Position numbers and translations under genes: made by a program. Below, piece after piece: positions 8,580 to 17,418 of a stretch of DNA of 64,000 bases. Below the pieces are notes generated by a model. The model was not told where the DNA came from and searched no databases. It saw nothing but the letters and a program-made list of their open reading frames with translations. Every line of letters starts with the position of its first letter. Position 1 is the first letter of the stretch. Origin of the DNA: Desulfovibrio piger (GTDB lineage Bacteria; Desulfobacterota; Desulfovibrionia; Desulfovibrionales; Desulfovibrionaceae); assembly GCF_012843875.1 (NCBI RefSeq), contig NZ_JABAFY010000007.1, positions 23,118 through 87,117 of the forward strand, in the 5' to 3' direction.

Positions 8580-9938
8580 ATGCCCCCGGTTCCTCCCCAG
8601 GCGGCCGCCCTGTCCGCCCCCTCCCGCAGGGAATATGCAGCCATGCTGCTGCCCTTCATCCTCTCCACGGTGACGCAGCCGCTCATCGGCGCCGTGGATA
8701 CGGCTGTCATGGGACGCCTTTCCGACCCTTCCTATATCGCGGGAGTGGCCGTAGGTGCCGTCATCTTCAATACCCTGTACTGGCTGCTGGGTTTCCTGCG
8801 CGTGGGCTCCACAGGGTTCAGCGCGCAGGCCTTGGCCACAGGGGATGCGGAGGCCGCCTGGAAGGCATTCCTTTTGCCGGGCATCATGGCCCTGCTGCTG
8901 GGCACGCTCATCCTGTTGTGCCGGGATGCCGTCTTTTCCGGTGCCATGTTCCTGTTGCGCCTTGATCCGGCTGCCAGAGAAGTCGCCGGGATCTATTACG
9001 ACATCCTGATCTGGACGGCTCCCCTCACGCTGCTGAACTACGCCATACTGGGCTGGCTCATGGGGCAGGCCCGCATCAGGGCCTCCCTGCTCATGCAGAT
9101 AGGCGGCAATGCGGTCAACATGCTGCTCGACTTGCTTTTCGTAAGCCTGTTCGGCTGGGGGGTACCGGGAGTGGCCGCAGCATCCGTACTGGCCTGCCTG
9201 TTTGCCACCATCACCGGGCTGGTCGCCATGCGGGATTCCCTGCCTCCCCTCCCTGCCCCGCTCCCCAGTCTCGTCCGCGTGGGGGAAATGCTGCGCATGG
9301 CACGGGTCAACGGCAATCTGTTCCTGCGTACGGTCTGCCTGCTGACCCAGACCAACATCTTCATGATCACCACGGCATCTTTCGGGACCCTGACCATCTC
9401 GGCCAATGCCGTCATCCTCCAGATCATGCTGATCTTCTCCTATGTTTTCGAGGGGATCGCCAATACATCGAGCGTATTTGCCGGAAAGGCCGCCGGACAG
9501 GGCTGTGCCGCCATTCTGGAAAGGACACGGCGCCTTACCCTGCACTGGTCCCTCGCGGCGCTGCTGGGCATGACCCTGATCTACGCCACGGGGCACACGC
9601 CTTTGCTGCGCCTGTTCACCGATCTGCCGGAAGTCCTGGCCGCTGCGGAACGGTATGCGGACTGGGGGATATGCTTCCCGGCATGCGCGGCCCTGGGCCT
9701 GACCTACTATGGCCTGTTCACGGGCAGCAGCCTGACCCGCCCGGTCTTCCTCTCCACCCTGCAGGCCCTCGTGGCTTTTTGTCTGGCCTGGCTGGCTTTT
9801 GTCCCTTTCTGGGGCAACCACGGCCTGTGGGGCGCATACCTGATCTTTTATGCCGGCAGGTCGTTCTTCCTGCTGCGCTACTGGCCCCGGCTGCGTGACG
9901 CGCCTTTCTTCAGGCATGGCGGCGCGGCCCTTTGCTGA
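8580..9938 (+). CDS. DinF-type MATE efflux protein
   Basis: A 452-residue, twelve-helix transporter. LPFILSTVTQPLIGAVDTAVMGRL and LGFLRVGSTGFSAQA are the hallmark blocks of the DinF branch of MATE proteins, which use proton or sodium gradients to export organic cations and metabolites. The ATG at 8580 is preceded by AAGGA seven bases upstream and follows nikE closely; the in-frame start at 8469 would lie inside nikE. Its position in a metal-uptake operon suggests that it exports a metal-binding compound or recycles it after uptake, as exporters do in opine metallophore systems. That role is inference. Confidence 0.8.
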   Translation: MPPVPPQAAALSAPSRREYAAMLLPFILSTVTQPLIGAVDTAVMGRLSDPSYIAGVAVGAVIFNTLYWLLGFLRVGSTGFSAQALATGDAEAAWKAFLLPGIMALLLGTLILLCRDAVFSGAMFLLRLDPAAREVAGIYYDILIWTAPLTLLNYAILGWLMGQARIRASLLMQIGGNAVNMLLDLLFVSLFGWGVPGVAAASVLACLFATITGLVAMRDSLPPLPAPLPSLVRVGEMLRMARVNGNLFLRTVCLLTQTNIFMITTASFGTLTISANAVILQIMLIFSYVFEGIANTSSVFAGKAAGQGCAAILERTRRLTLHWSLAALLGMTLIYATGHTPLLRLFTDLPEVLAAAERYADWGICFPACAALGLTYYGLFTGSSLTRPVFLSTLQALVAFCLAWLAFVPFWGNHGLWGAYLIFYAGRSFFLLRYWPRLRDAPFFRHGGAALC

Positions 9939-9961
9939 ACCTTATCCTGACAGAGACGTAC

Positions 9962-10897
9962 ATGAACTTTCATCAAACTTCGCGGGCGGAAGCCGCCCCG
10001 GGGCAAAAAACGATCGCCCTGCTCCGTGAGCGTGACCTCTCCCTGCCCGTGACCACCATACACGGCAACAGACCCGGGCCGCGCGTGCTGCTTACCGCCG
10101 GCATACACGGATGCGAATATTGCAGCATACAGGCAGCCATAGAGCTGGCGTCAGAACTGGACCAGGACGTCGTGGCCGGACGGCTGACCATCGTCCACCT
10201 GGCCAACGCTTCGGGATTCAGCGAACGGCTGTCCGAGATCGTGGCGGAAGACGGCAAGAACCTGAACCGGGTCTTTCCGGGCAGGGATGACGGCAGCCAG
10301 GCCGAACGTCTGGCCCATCTCATCACCAGTCTGCAGGATGATGCCGATTTTTATGTGGACATGCACGGCGGTGATCTGCACGAAAGCATGCACCCCCTCG
10401 TCTTCATCCCCGGCGTGGCCGAAAAACGGATCACGGACAGGGCAAGAGAGGCCGCCAAGGTCCTGGATGTGGACGTGCGCGTCCTTTCTTCGGCCACGAC
10501 AGAAGCCTACAACTCCGCCGCCTTGCGCGGCGTACCGTCCCTGCTCATCGAACGGGGCGGCAACGGCGTCTGGTCCCGGGCCGAAGTGGATGCCTACAAG
10601 CGGGACATCCGGGCGCTGCTGGCCCATCTGCAGCTCTTGCCGCCCGTCACGGGGCTGCCCTGCCGGGAGCAGCGCGAGATCCGGGATGCCGTCTATCTGA
10701 CGTCGAAGGACCAGGGCTGCTGGTACCCGGAAGTCACGCCCGGAGCGCCTGTCAGCCGGGGCACGGTACTGGGGACCGTCCGCGACATCTTTGGCCGTGC
10801 CATCGACTGCTACCGGGCCGAAAAGGACGGCATCATCCTGTACATGACGGTCTCTCTTGCCGTGAAGGCCGGTACGCCCCTGGTGGCCTACGGCTAG
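9962..10897 (+). CDS. Succinylglutamate desuccinylase/aspartoacylase-family zinc hydrolase
   Basis: A 311-residue M14-like amidohydrolase. Zinc ligands appear as the H-x2-E of GIHGCEYCS and the later histidine of DMHGGDLHE; the arginine-asparagine pair expected for substrate carboxylate binding is in NLNRVFPG. The C-terminal beta domain (residues about 225-305) is of the AstE/AspA type. These enzymes cleave N-acyl amino acids or remove small acyl groups. The gene follows the MATE gene by 23 bases, so it is probably co-transcribed with nikABCDE. A plausible job is to hydrolyse an imported chelator, but no substrate is indicated. A TTG at 9932 is an alternative start. Confidence 0.75.
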   Translation: MNFHQTSRAEAAPGQKTIALLRERDLSLPVTTIHGNRPGPRVLLTAGIHGCEYCSIQAAIELASELDQDVVAGRLTIVHLANASGFSERLSEIVAEDGKNLNRVFPGRDDGSQAERLAHLITSLQDDADFYVDMHGGDLHESMHPLVFIPGVAEKRITDRAREAAKVLDVDVRVLSSATTEAYNSAALRGVPSLLIERGGNGVWSRAEVDAYKRDIRALLAHLQLLPPVTGLPCREQREIRDAVYLTSKDQGCWYPEVTPGAPVSRGTVLGTVRDIFGRAIDCYRAEKDGIILYMTVSLAVKAGTPLVAYG

Positions 10898-10933
10898 ACA
10901 CAAGGGCTGCCGGCCAGCGTGCAGATCCGCCTC

Positions 10934-10955
10934 TCCGGGGAGCCTCCGCCCCGGA
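10934..10955 (+). other. GC-rich hairpin after the hydrolase gene
   Basis: TCCGGGG-N8-CCCCGGA forms a 7-bp stem without a following T-run, in the 183-bp gap before the LysR gene. It may end the nik transcript or stabilise its 3' end. Confidence 0.4.
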
Positions 10956-11080
10956 AATACAGGAAATCTGCAACATGCCGGCACTCTCCTCGTCCGGGGC
11001 GCGAAAAAGCATCCTTGACGGGCCTCGTCCCGCAAGGCGCCCTTTTCACATAAAAAATACGCCTTCCGGCAAGCATCATC

Positions 11081-12016
11081 ATGGAACTGCGCCAACTTGA
11101 ACACTTTGTCACTACAGCCGATTTCGGCAGCACCCGGCGTGCTGCCGAGACCCTGTATACCTCGCAATCCAGCGTGAGCAAAAATATCAGCATGCTGGAA
11201 GAAGAGCTGGGGGTCACGCTGTTCGTCCGCTCCAACCGCGGCGTTTCCCTGACAGAAGCAGGCAGGGAATTTTATGACCAGGCCCACGCCATCCTGCAGA
11301 ACGTCCGCCTTATGAAGCAGATGGGACGGCAAAAAAAATACAAGAAAATAAACATCTCCTGCTATCCGTCCACCATGATCTCGCGGCTGTTCTGCTTTTT
11401 GTACAACACCATCAACCACGATGAATACAAGATGTCATTTCTGGAAGGGACGGTGGAGGACATCGTGGACAATGTCCATACCGGCGTTTCCGATATCGGC
11501 ATCGTCTACTTTTCCAAAGACCAGCATAAATGCTTCTCGCATGTCCTTGCCCACAAGGACATCGAATTCATCGAGATCTCGCAGCATGAGCCCTGCATCT
11601 ACGTAGGGCCCAAGAATCCCCTGTATGACCGGGAAAGCATCAGCTTCTCCGACCTTGATGACAACAGCTTCATCCAGCCGGTCAATGACTTCTTTTCCAT
11701 AGAGCATCACCTGGACAGGATCAGTGTGGGGATGTCCAAAGCGGCAAATTTCAAAAGCCTCTTTTCCACCAACAGCGACAATCAGATCATCGAGATGCTG
11801 CTGCATACGGATATCTGCAGTTTCGGCATACGTCTGATGAATGATTCCTTCAGAAAGTATGCCATCCGGGATATTCCCATAGATGGCTGCGGAAAATGCC
11901 TTTCTTTTGGCTACATAAAAAAGAGGAATACGACTCTTTCCACGGAATATGAAACCTTTCTTGAGCTTGTAAAAAAATATCTTTGCGATCCCCAAAACAA
12001 AAAAACAACAGCATAA
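11081..12016 (+). CDS. LysR-family transcriptional regulator
   Basis: A 311-residue regulator with a typical N-terminal winged helix (MELRQLEHFVTTADFGSTRRAAETLYTSQSSVSKNIS, here quoted in part) and a LysR substrate-binding domain from about residue 90. The C-terminal half is less GC-rich and lysine-rich compared with its neighbours. It sits between the metal-uptake operon and the porin gene, with 25 bases to the porin, so it may control one or both. LysR proteins bind a small effector; none is known here. Confidence 0.85.
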   Translation: MELRQLEHFVTTADFGSTRRAAETLYTSQSSVSKNISMLEEELGVTLFVRSNRGVSLTEAGREFYDQAHAILQNVRLMKQMGRQKKYKKINISCYPSTMISRLFCFLYNTINHDEYKMSFLEGTVEDIVDNVHTGVSDIGIVYFSKDQHKCFSHVLAHKDIEFIEISQHEPCIYVGPKNPLYDRESISFSDLDDNSFIQPVNDFFSIEHHLDRISVGMSKAANFKSLFSTNSDNQIIEMLLHTDICSFGIRLMNDSFRKYAIRDIPIDGCGKCLSFGYIKKRNTTLSTEYETFLELVKKYLCDPQNKKTTA

Positions 12017-12041
12017 AACTACTGTCAAAGGAGTAACGGAT

Positions 12042-13586
12042 ATGAAGAAACACCTGGCCATCCTTTTTCTTGCGGCCGGCATGCTTCTGGGGGGAGCTCA
12101 GCAGGGCCAGGCCGTGGACTTCAAGGCCAAGGGCGTATGGATCAATATGCTCGAGTACGGCGGCGGGGGAAATTTCGTTAAAAATGACCGCAACGGCCAT
12201 AACGTGACCGGATGGGGACGCTGGGGAGAGGACGAGTTCGAGGCCAAGACACGTGTCCGCCTGCAACTGGAGGCCATCGCCTCGGAAAGCCTTTCGGGGA
12301 CCGTCTATTTTGAGATCGGCGCCGCCACCTGGGGCAGCGCTTCCAAAGGAGGTGCTCTGGGTGCTGACAAGAATATCGTCAAGATAAAGCACAGCTATCT
12401 GGACTGGGTCGTCCCCGGCACGGCCGTCAAGGCCCGCATGGGCATCCAGCGTATCTTCCTGCCGGATTACGCCTCCGAGGCTTCGCAGGTCTTCGATGCC
12501 GACGTGGCGGGGATCAACGTGTCCGCCCCTCTTGGCGAGCACGCCGCCGTGACGGCATTCTGGGCACGGCCATTCAATGACAACTGGAGCGGGGGGGCGG
12601 ACGGAACGACCCACTACCTGGACAATGTGGACGTATTCGGACTTTTGCTGCCTCTGACCTTCGAAGGCGTACGCCTGACCCCCTGGGCCATGCTGGGCAT
12701 GGTGGGCAGCAATGCCTTCCGCTCCGGCAATGACTACTATGGCAGCGGCTACGGTTCGGGCATAGGCCCTTCGTGGTATGCCCTGCCCGCCCACAAGGCT
12801 GACGGCACCTCGGCCAATGCCTACGGAACGGCATTCTGGGCAGGCCTGACCGGCGAGATCACGGCTGCCGATCCCTTCCGGCTGGCCTGGAGCGTCAATT
12901 ACGGCACCTTCGATTCCGGTGAAGAAGCCCTGAACCGCAGCGGCTGGTATGCCTCACTGCTGGCCGAATACAAACTGGACTGGGGCACGCCCGGCATCTA
13001 TGCCTGGTACAGCAGCGGTGATGACGATGATCCGACGAACGGTTCCGAGCGGCTGCCGTCCTTTGATTACAATAACGAATGCACCAGCGGTTTTTCCGGC
13101 TTCGGGACGCTCGGGACCTGGACCATCGGCCGCGATGCCGTACTGGGCTATACCCTGGCCGGTACATGGGGCTTTGGTGCGCGCATCCGGGACCTGAGCT
13201 TCATCGACAAACTCAGCCACACCATCCGTGTCAACTTCTATAACGGGACCAATGCCCCCAGGATGGCCCGCTACATCAAGGGAGAACTGGACGTTCCCGG
13301 CCATGCGGGCCGCAGCCTGTACGGCACGGCCTCGGACTTCAATAACGTCAACACCAATGGCGGCATCTACCTGACGCAGCGGGACTATGCCGCGGAATTC
13401 GGCATCATGAGCTCCTACCAGATCTATGACAACCTGCGTCTGCTTGTGGAAGCCAACTATATAGCCCTCTGGCTGGATCAGTCGTCCGATGTCTGGGGAG
13501 GTTTCAGCAAAAACGGCAGCTGGCACCGTGCCAACAGCATCGAGGACGCCTGGAACGTCAACATGAGCTTCATCTACAAATTCTAG
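12042..13586 (+). CDS. Outer-membrane homotrimeric porin (Desulfovibrio type)
   Basis: A 514-residue outer-membrane protein. Signal peptide residues 1-24 (cleavage near GQAVDF). The mature protein alternates aromatic and small residues as beta strands do and ends in phenylalanine (MSFIYKF), the usual outer-membrane insertion signal. Blocks such as RVRLQLEAIASESLSGTVYFE and AKARMGIQRIFLPDY-like segments match the large porins abundant in Desulfovibrio. GGAG precedes the ATG. The gene directly follows the LysR gene, so uptake of small solutes across the outer membrane may be tied to the same signal. Desulfovibrio genomes carry many paralogues; the solute is unknown. Confidence 0.85.
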   Translation: MKKHLAILFLAAGMLLGGAQQGQAVDFKAKGVWINMLEYGGGGNFVKNDRNGHNVTGWGRWGEDEFEAKTRVRLQLEAIASESLSGTVYFEIGAATWGSASKGGALGADKNIVKIKHSYLDWVVPGTAVKARMGIQRIFLPDYASEASQVFDADVAGINVSAPLGEHAAVTAFWARPFNDNWSGGADGTTHYLDNVDVFGLLLPLTFEGVRLTPWAMLGMVGSNAFRSGNDYYGSGYGSGIGPSWYALPAHKADGTSANAYGTAFWAGLTGEITAADPFRLAWSVNYGTFDSGEEALNRSGWYASLLAEYKLDWGTPGIYAWYSSGDDDDPTNGSERLPSFDYNNECTSGFSGFGTLGTWTIGRDAVLGYTLAGTWGFGARIRDLSFIDKLSHTIRVNFYNGTNAPRMARYIKGELDVPGHAGRSLYGTASDFNNVNTNGGIYLTQRDYAAEFGIMSSYQIYDNLRLLVEANYIALWLDQSSDVWGGFSKNGSWHRANSIEDAWNVNMSFIYKF

Positions 13587-13625
13587 GTTTCGTAAAATGC
13601 GGGCCGGACATGTTTGACGCCGTCA

Positions 13626-13883
13626 TCAGGCCGGCCTGCCGCACAAAACCTCTTCCTGCCGCAGGTGACCTGCCTTTCGGGGCTGTTGCCTGCGGCTTTC
13701 CATCTTGCGGGTCCCCACCCACATCCGGGCATAGCCTGCAGCACTGCTGCGCAGGGCGATATACAGCAGCCCCCGCAGGGGCGCGGGCAGAAGATGCAGC
13801 AGCACATCGCGGCAGCCTTCCCGCAGGCGCAGGGAAAGCTGCTGTTCCAGTACCTGGCAAAGTATCCTGTCATTGTCGGTCAT
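13626..13883 (-). CDS. Small hypothetical protein, 85 residues
   Basis: An 85-residue protein starting MTDNDRILCQVLEQQ. The start is supported by GGAGG seven bases before the ATG. It has an amphipathic N-terminal part (QQLSLRLREGCRDVLLHLL), a short hydrophobic segment LRGLLYIALR and a basic tail. I recognise no family. It lies downstream of the DUF364 gene on the same strand, separated by 122 bp that carry a striking dyad. It could be a small regulator or accessory protein; expression is supported only by the ribosome-binding site and the structured leader. Confidence 0.5.
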   Translation of the reverse strand: MTDNDRILCQVLEQQLSLRLREGCRDVLLHLLPAPLRGLLYIALRSSAAGYARMWVGTRKMESRRQQPRKAGHLRQEEVLCGRPA

Positions 13884-13924
13884 ATGCTTACCTCCGCATA
13901 TGCCGACAGTCTGGATCCCCTTAC

Positions 13925-13964
13925 CTGTCAGGATGATGTCGGACAACCGACATTCTCCCGACAG
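13925..13964 (-). promoter_or_regulatory. 40-nt imperfect palindrome / nested hairpin in the leader of the 85-residue gene
   Basis: On the minus strand the order is CTGTCGGG-AGA-ATGTCGG-TTGT-CCGACAT-CAT-CCTGACAG. The outer 8-bp and inner 7-bp stems pair fully (one G-U), giving a long hairpin with a symmetrical 3x3 internal loop. Another TGTCGG lies 16 bases further toward the gene. There is no T-tract. It may be an operator for a dimeric repressor or a structured mRNA leader. Confidence 0.6.
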
Positions 13965-14005
13965 CCAAGCAAGGGGACGCCATGGCCAGTCCCGCCGGGC
14001 AGGCC

Positions 14006-14752
14006 TCAGGCCGACATGGGGCAGAAGCGTTCCGCCCCCAGGACATGCGCCGCCCCGGCACAGGAGGTACCGAAGAACAGCACCGGCTTGCCGATACCCA
14101 GAAAATTGACGAACGAACCGTTGCAAAGCGTGCTGCCCGTACACAGCACCAGCTCGGCCCAGTCCCGCACCACATCCTGATAGGCTGCCATGCCGTCTTC
14201 CACCAGCACGCCGGACCGGACCGTCCCCACGATCTCGGGATTGAGATCCAGCACCCGCACGCTGAATTCTTTGGACAGCCGTGCCAGCAGCGCAGGCTGG
14301 AACCCCACCAGGGCGATGCGCGGCGTACCGAAGCGCTCCCGGACAAGAGCGGCATACCGTTCCGCGCACAGCTCCGGCCCGTCATCGCGGCAGTGGACCG
14401 TATTGCCGATTTCGCCCACTGCCCGCAAAACGGCATTGAGCGTGGCCACCAGCATCCCGGCTGCCTGGGGATCATGTGTCGTGTCCAGTTCAAGCACATC
14501 GGCCAGCGAGCCCTCGAAATCCACCGGCGCACTGGTGAATGCCTGCCCAAGAGCCTCGCCGAACCGGGCCTGGAGCATGACTTCCCTGCCGTTGAGAATG
14601 GGATAGTCCGTGCGCGCGGTCCTCCCTATGGCTTCTTCCGGGGTAAGGCCGCGGCTTTTCAGGCTGATACTGCGCTCGTCCAGATGATGCCGTGCGATGG
14701 CATCACGCAATGCCTCCTTGAGGCGGGCATACAGGATTTCTTCCGTCATCAT
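14006..14752 (-). CDS. DUF4213/DUF364 putative heavy-metal chelation protein
   Basis: A 248-residue cytoplasmic protein. The N-terminal third (EEILYARLKEALRDAIARHH...) has the DUF4213 pattern and the C-terminal half carries the DUF364 Rossmann-like part (RIALVGFQPALLARLSKEF, LVLCTGSTLCNGSFVNFLG, PVLFFGTSCAGAA). DUF364 is annotated from structure as a possible metal-chelating domain; its biology is unproven. The start at 14752 has GGAGG eight bases upstream; a second ATG follows immediately. Its place beside a nik-type operon agrees with a role in metal handling, but it is on the opposite strand. Confidence 0.7.
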   Translation of the reverse strand: MMTEEILYARLKEALRDAIARHHLDERSISLKSRGLTPEEAIGRTARTDYPILNGREVMLQARFGEALGQAFTSAPVDFEGSLADVLELDTTHDPQAAGMLVATLNAVLRAVGEIGNTVHCRDDGPELCAERYAALVRERFGTPRIALVGFQPALLARLSKEFSVRVLDLNPEIVGTVRSGVLVEDGMAAYQDVVRDWAELVLCTGSTLCNGSFVNFLGIGKPVLFFGTSCAGAAHVLGAERFCPMSA

Positions 14753-15039
14753 GGTCCATACCTCCGAATGGTAACGGGCGTCTTCCAGCCTGAAAGACGC
14801 CCCCAAAAAACACCAGTATAGCGGCAATAGCCGGCGTTTTCGCTGCCCTGTCATCCGCCACGTTGCCAGGCGCATGCCATGTCCCGGCCCGGACACCTGC
14901 AGCCAGACGGCGGAAGCCCTCCGGCCTCCTTTTTACCGGTCCGACCGGAGAAAACGCGTGCCCCGGTCATGCTTGCCGCGGCTGACAGTCTGCCCGCAGC
15001 CTCAAAAAGAACTCCGGCCCATCCTCTGCCCCGCCAACG

Positions 15040-15066
15040 AAAAAGGCTGCCCCATGCGGGACAGCC
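15040..15066 (-). terminator. Intrinsic terminator of the MprF-like gene
   Basis: On the minus strand GGCTGTCCC-GCAT-GGGGCAGCC (one T-G pair) is followed by TTTTT. Confidence 0.85.
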
Positions 15067-15084
15067 CTCAGATACATCTCGACT

Positions 15085-16665
15085 TCAGACGCGCGGGACA
15101 CGCCCGGATTGCAGATTGCGTTCCTGCAGGCGCTTGCGGGCCCGCAGGCTGACCCGGACGAGCCACGACACCAGGACCACGACCGCGATGCCCACATCGG
15201 CCAGCAGCACGCGCGAAGCGTTGAAGTGCTGCTCAAAGCCCCACAGGGTGGCCCTGTCCCATGCCGGATGGTAGATGAACCAGCCCAGGCCCATGGCCAG
15301 GCCCAGAGCCGCAAAGGCGAGGACCAGCCAGTGTGCCGGGATGGCTTCTTCCCAGAAGAAGGAAGAACGATAGAAGCGGCGCCGGGACAGCCAGACCGTT
15401 ATAAGCACCACCAGGGCGGCACCGGCGGCCAGGAAGGAGAGGCCCTTGAGCAAAGCCCCTGCGATGCCCAGCAGCAACAGGATCACCGCCATCCAGAAGG
15501 CACGGTTCTGGCGCCGCTCCAGCCCATAGGCCACGAAGAGCAGCAAGGCCCCGGAAAGCGCACAGACCAGATGCCCGCCCATGAGCAGGGTACGGGGAAG
15601 GAAGTCGTCAAGCTGCGCCACCACGGCGGGCAGCGTCGGCAGCATGGCGGAGACCAGCAGGATGCAGCCGCCCACGAAGGTGGTGTAGGCCGCGATGGAA
15701 TGGGAAAGTACCGAAAGCCAGCGTCCCGCTTCCCGCAGGGTATTGCGGCTTTGCCGGGCTTCGTACACGGCCAGCAGGGCCGCGGCGGCCAGCAGCGGCA
15801 GGATGAAATAGATCAGGCGGAACAGCAGCACGGCTGCAAAAACAGCCTGCTCGCGCGGGGTATGCGTCAGGTGCAGGATGACCAGCTCGAAGACCCCCAC
15901 GCCACCGGGCACGTGGGTCAGCACCACGGCCACCTGCGCCATGAGGTAGCTGGGCAGGAAGTCGATGAAGCCGATGCCCAGATCATCGGGCAGCAGCACA
16001 TACATGCAGGCGGCGGCAGCGATCAGGTCCACCCCGGCCACGACCATCTGGGCCACGGCGATGCGGGGGATGGGGAAGACGAATTCCTTGCCGAAGATAT
16101 GGACCGGTTTGCGGATGGTGAAGCACAGCACCAGATAGGAAAGGGCAATGGCCAGCAGGATGCCCCCCAGGAAGCGTACGTCATGGATGGGCATCTTGGC
16201 CAGCAGCTCGTCAGGGATCACGGGCGGCGCCAGCAGGAAGACCACGCCGCACAGTCCCAGGGCACCGACCCAGAAGGTGACGGCCAGCATGAGCACGAGA
16301 CGGACGATCTCGACCAGGGAAAAGCCCCAGGCAGAATAGAACCGGTAGCGGACGCTCGTACCGCCCAGCAGTGCCCCGAAGTTGTAGCTGACGGCCTGCC
16401 CTACCAGGGAAACGAGCCCCACACGCGGCAGGGGCAGGGATTTGTGGATGGCCTTCAGGGCGAGCCAGTCATAGCCCACCAGGATGATGTAGTTGACGAT
16501 CATCAGGCCGATGGAGAAACAGATACTGCCCGTGGAGACCTGCTGGATGCTTTCTCTGATCTGGGCGATGCTGTAAGCTTTGAGCTTGTGATACAGGAGA
16601 TATATGGCCAGCACGAAAAGTGCCGTTATGAGTACAGGCCCCAGGTAACGCAAGTATTTTTTCAT
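15085..16665 (-). CDS. MprF-like lysylphosphatidylglycerol flippase-domain membrane protein
   Basis: A 526-residue integral membrane protein with about 13-14 helices. The first two thirds match the flippase domain of the MprF/YbhN (UPF0104) family, for example QAVSYNFGALLGGTSVRYRFYSAWG and LTHVPGGVGVFELVIL. It lacks the C-terminal GNAT-like synthase domain, so it cannot itself make aminoacyl-phosphatidylglycerol; it may flip or move lipids. The last 20 residues are very basic. The start at 16665 (MKKYLRYLGP) is chosen because the first helix begins at once; the ribosome-binding site is poor. It stands alone, divergent from greA. Confidence 0.75.
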   Translation of the reverse strand: MKKYLRYLGPVLITALFVLAIYLLYHKLKAYSIAQIRESIQQVSTGSICFSIGLMIVNYIILVGYDWLALKAIHKSLPLPRVGLVSLVGQAVSYNFGALLGGTSVRYRFYSAWGFSLVEIVRLVLMLAVTFWVGALGLCGVVFLLAPPVIPDELLAKMPIHDVRFLGGILLAIALSYLVLCFTIRKPVHIFGKEFVFPIPRIAVAQMVVAGVDLIAAAACMYVLLPDDLGIGFIDFLPSYLMAQVAVVLTHVPGGVGVFELVILHLTHTPREQAVFAAVLLFRLIYFILPLLAAAALLAVYEARQSRNTLREAGRWLSVLSHSIAAYTTFVGGCILLVSAMLPTLPAVVAQLDDFLPRTLLMGGHLVCALSGALLLFVAYGLERRQNRAFWMAVILLLLGIAGALLKGLSFLAAGAALVVLITVWLSRRRFYRSSFFWEEAIPAHWLVLAFAALGLAMGLGWFIYHPAWDRATLWGFEQHFNASRVLLADVGIAVVVLVSWLVRVSLRARKRLQERNLQSGRVPRV

Positions 16666-16790
16666 GGCGTTCCGGCAAGGTAAGAAGTTGTTCAAATTAT
16701 CTTCACCATATACGCAGCTGCCTCCCGGTGCAAGCCTCAACATGCCCGGCGGCATCCCCGCAGACGGGTGATCCGTATGGTCTGCGGGGC

Positions 16791-16819
16791 TTGACCAATA
16801 TTGGGGCAACGGCTATAGT
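16791..16819 (+). promoter_or_regulatory. greA promoter
   Basis: TTGACC and TATAGT are separated by exactly 17 bases, a good sigma-70 promoter. It predicts a start near 16826, about 75 bases before the greA ATG. Confidence 0.75.
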
Positions 16820-16843
16820 CCAAATAACGAATACAGTTTTCAC

Positions 16844-16878
16844 GCGCTCCGCTGCCCGCGCAGCGGACGCTTTTTTTT
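16844..16878 (+). terminator. Intrinsic terminator inside the greA leader (attenuator candidate)
   Basis: GCG(C)TCCGCTGC-CCGC-GCAGCGGACGC, an 11-bp stem with one bulged C, is followed by eight T residues. It lies after the greA promoter and 24 bases before the start codon, so most transcripts should stop here unless antiterminated. No other gene lies upstream in this direction that it could serve. Confidence 0.75.
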
Positions 16879-16901
16879 CATCTGACGAACAGAGGTGTAT
16901 C

Positions 16902-17396
16902 ATGGCCGTGACCAATATCCCCATTTCCAAGCAGGGCTACAAGCGTCTGGAAGAAGAGCTGGCCCGCCTGAAGAGCGAACGCCCCGCCATCATCCAGGCC
17001 ATCAAGGAGGCCCGTGAAGAAGGCGACCTGCGCGAAAACGCCGGTTATGATGCCGCCCGCGAACGCCAGGGCATGGCGGAAGCGCGCATCAAGTATATCG
17101 AGTCCCGCATGGCTCTTTACCAGGTGGTCGACCTGGACAAGCTGAGCGGTGACAAGGTCATCTTCGGCTCCACGGTGGAAGTGGAAGACGTGGATACCGA
17201 AGAAAGCCGCACCTACACCATCCTCGGTCCCGACGAAGCCGAGCCCGCCAAGGGTTCCATCTCCTTCCTCTCGCCCGTGGGCCAGGCCCTGCTGGGCAAG
17301 GAAGTGGGCGACGAAGTGAGCGTGGACATCCCGCGCGGCCGCGTCACCTACGAGATCGTGGACATCACCTTCCGCGGCTCCAGCATCTTCGACTAA
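16902..17396 (+). CDS. greA: Transcription elongation factor GreA
   Basis: A 164-residue protein of normal GreA length. The N-terminal coiled coil (KRLEEELARLKSERPAIIQAI...) carries the tip acidic motif in EAREEGDLRENAGYDAARE that stimulates RNA polymerase to cleave backtracked transcripts. The C-terminal FKBP-like domain ends VTYEIVDITF. AGAGGTG precedes the ATG. An upstream in-frame start would begin before the leader terminator and is rejected. Confidence 0.97.
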   Translation: MAVTNIPISKQGYKRLEEELARLKSERPAIIQAIKEAREEGDLRENAGYDAARERQGMAEARIKYIESRMALYQVVDLDKLSGDKVIFGSTVEVEDVDTEESRTYTILGPDEAEPAKGSISFLSPVGQALLGKEVGDEVSVDIPRGRVTYEIVDITFRGSSIFD

Positions 17397-17418
17397 CCGT
17401 TGGCACCGGAACACCATC

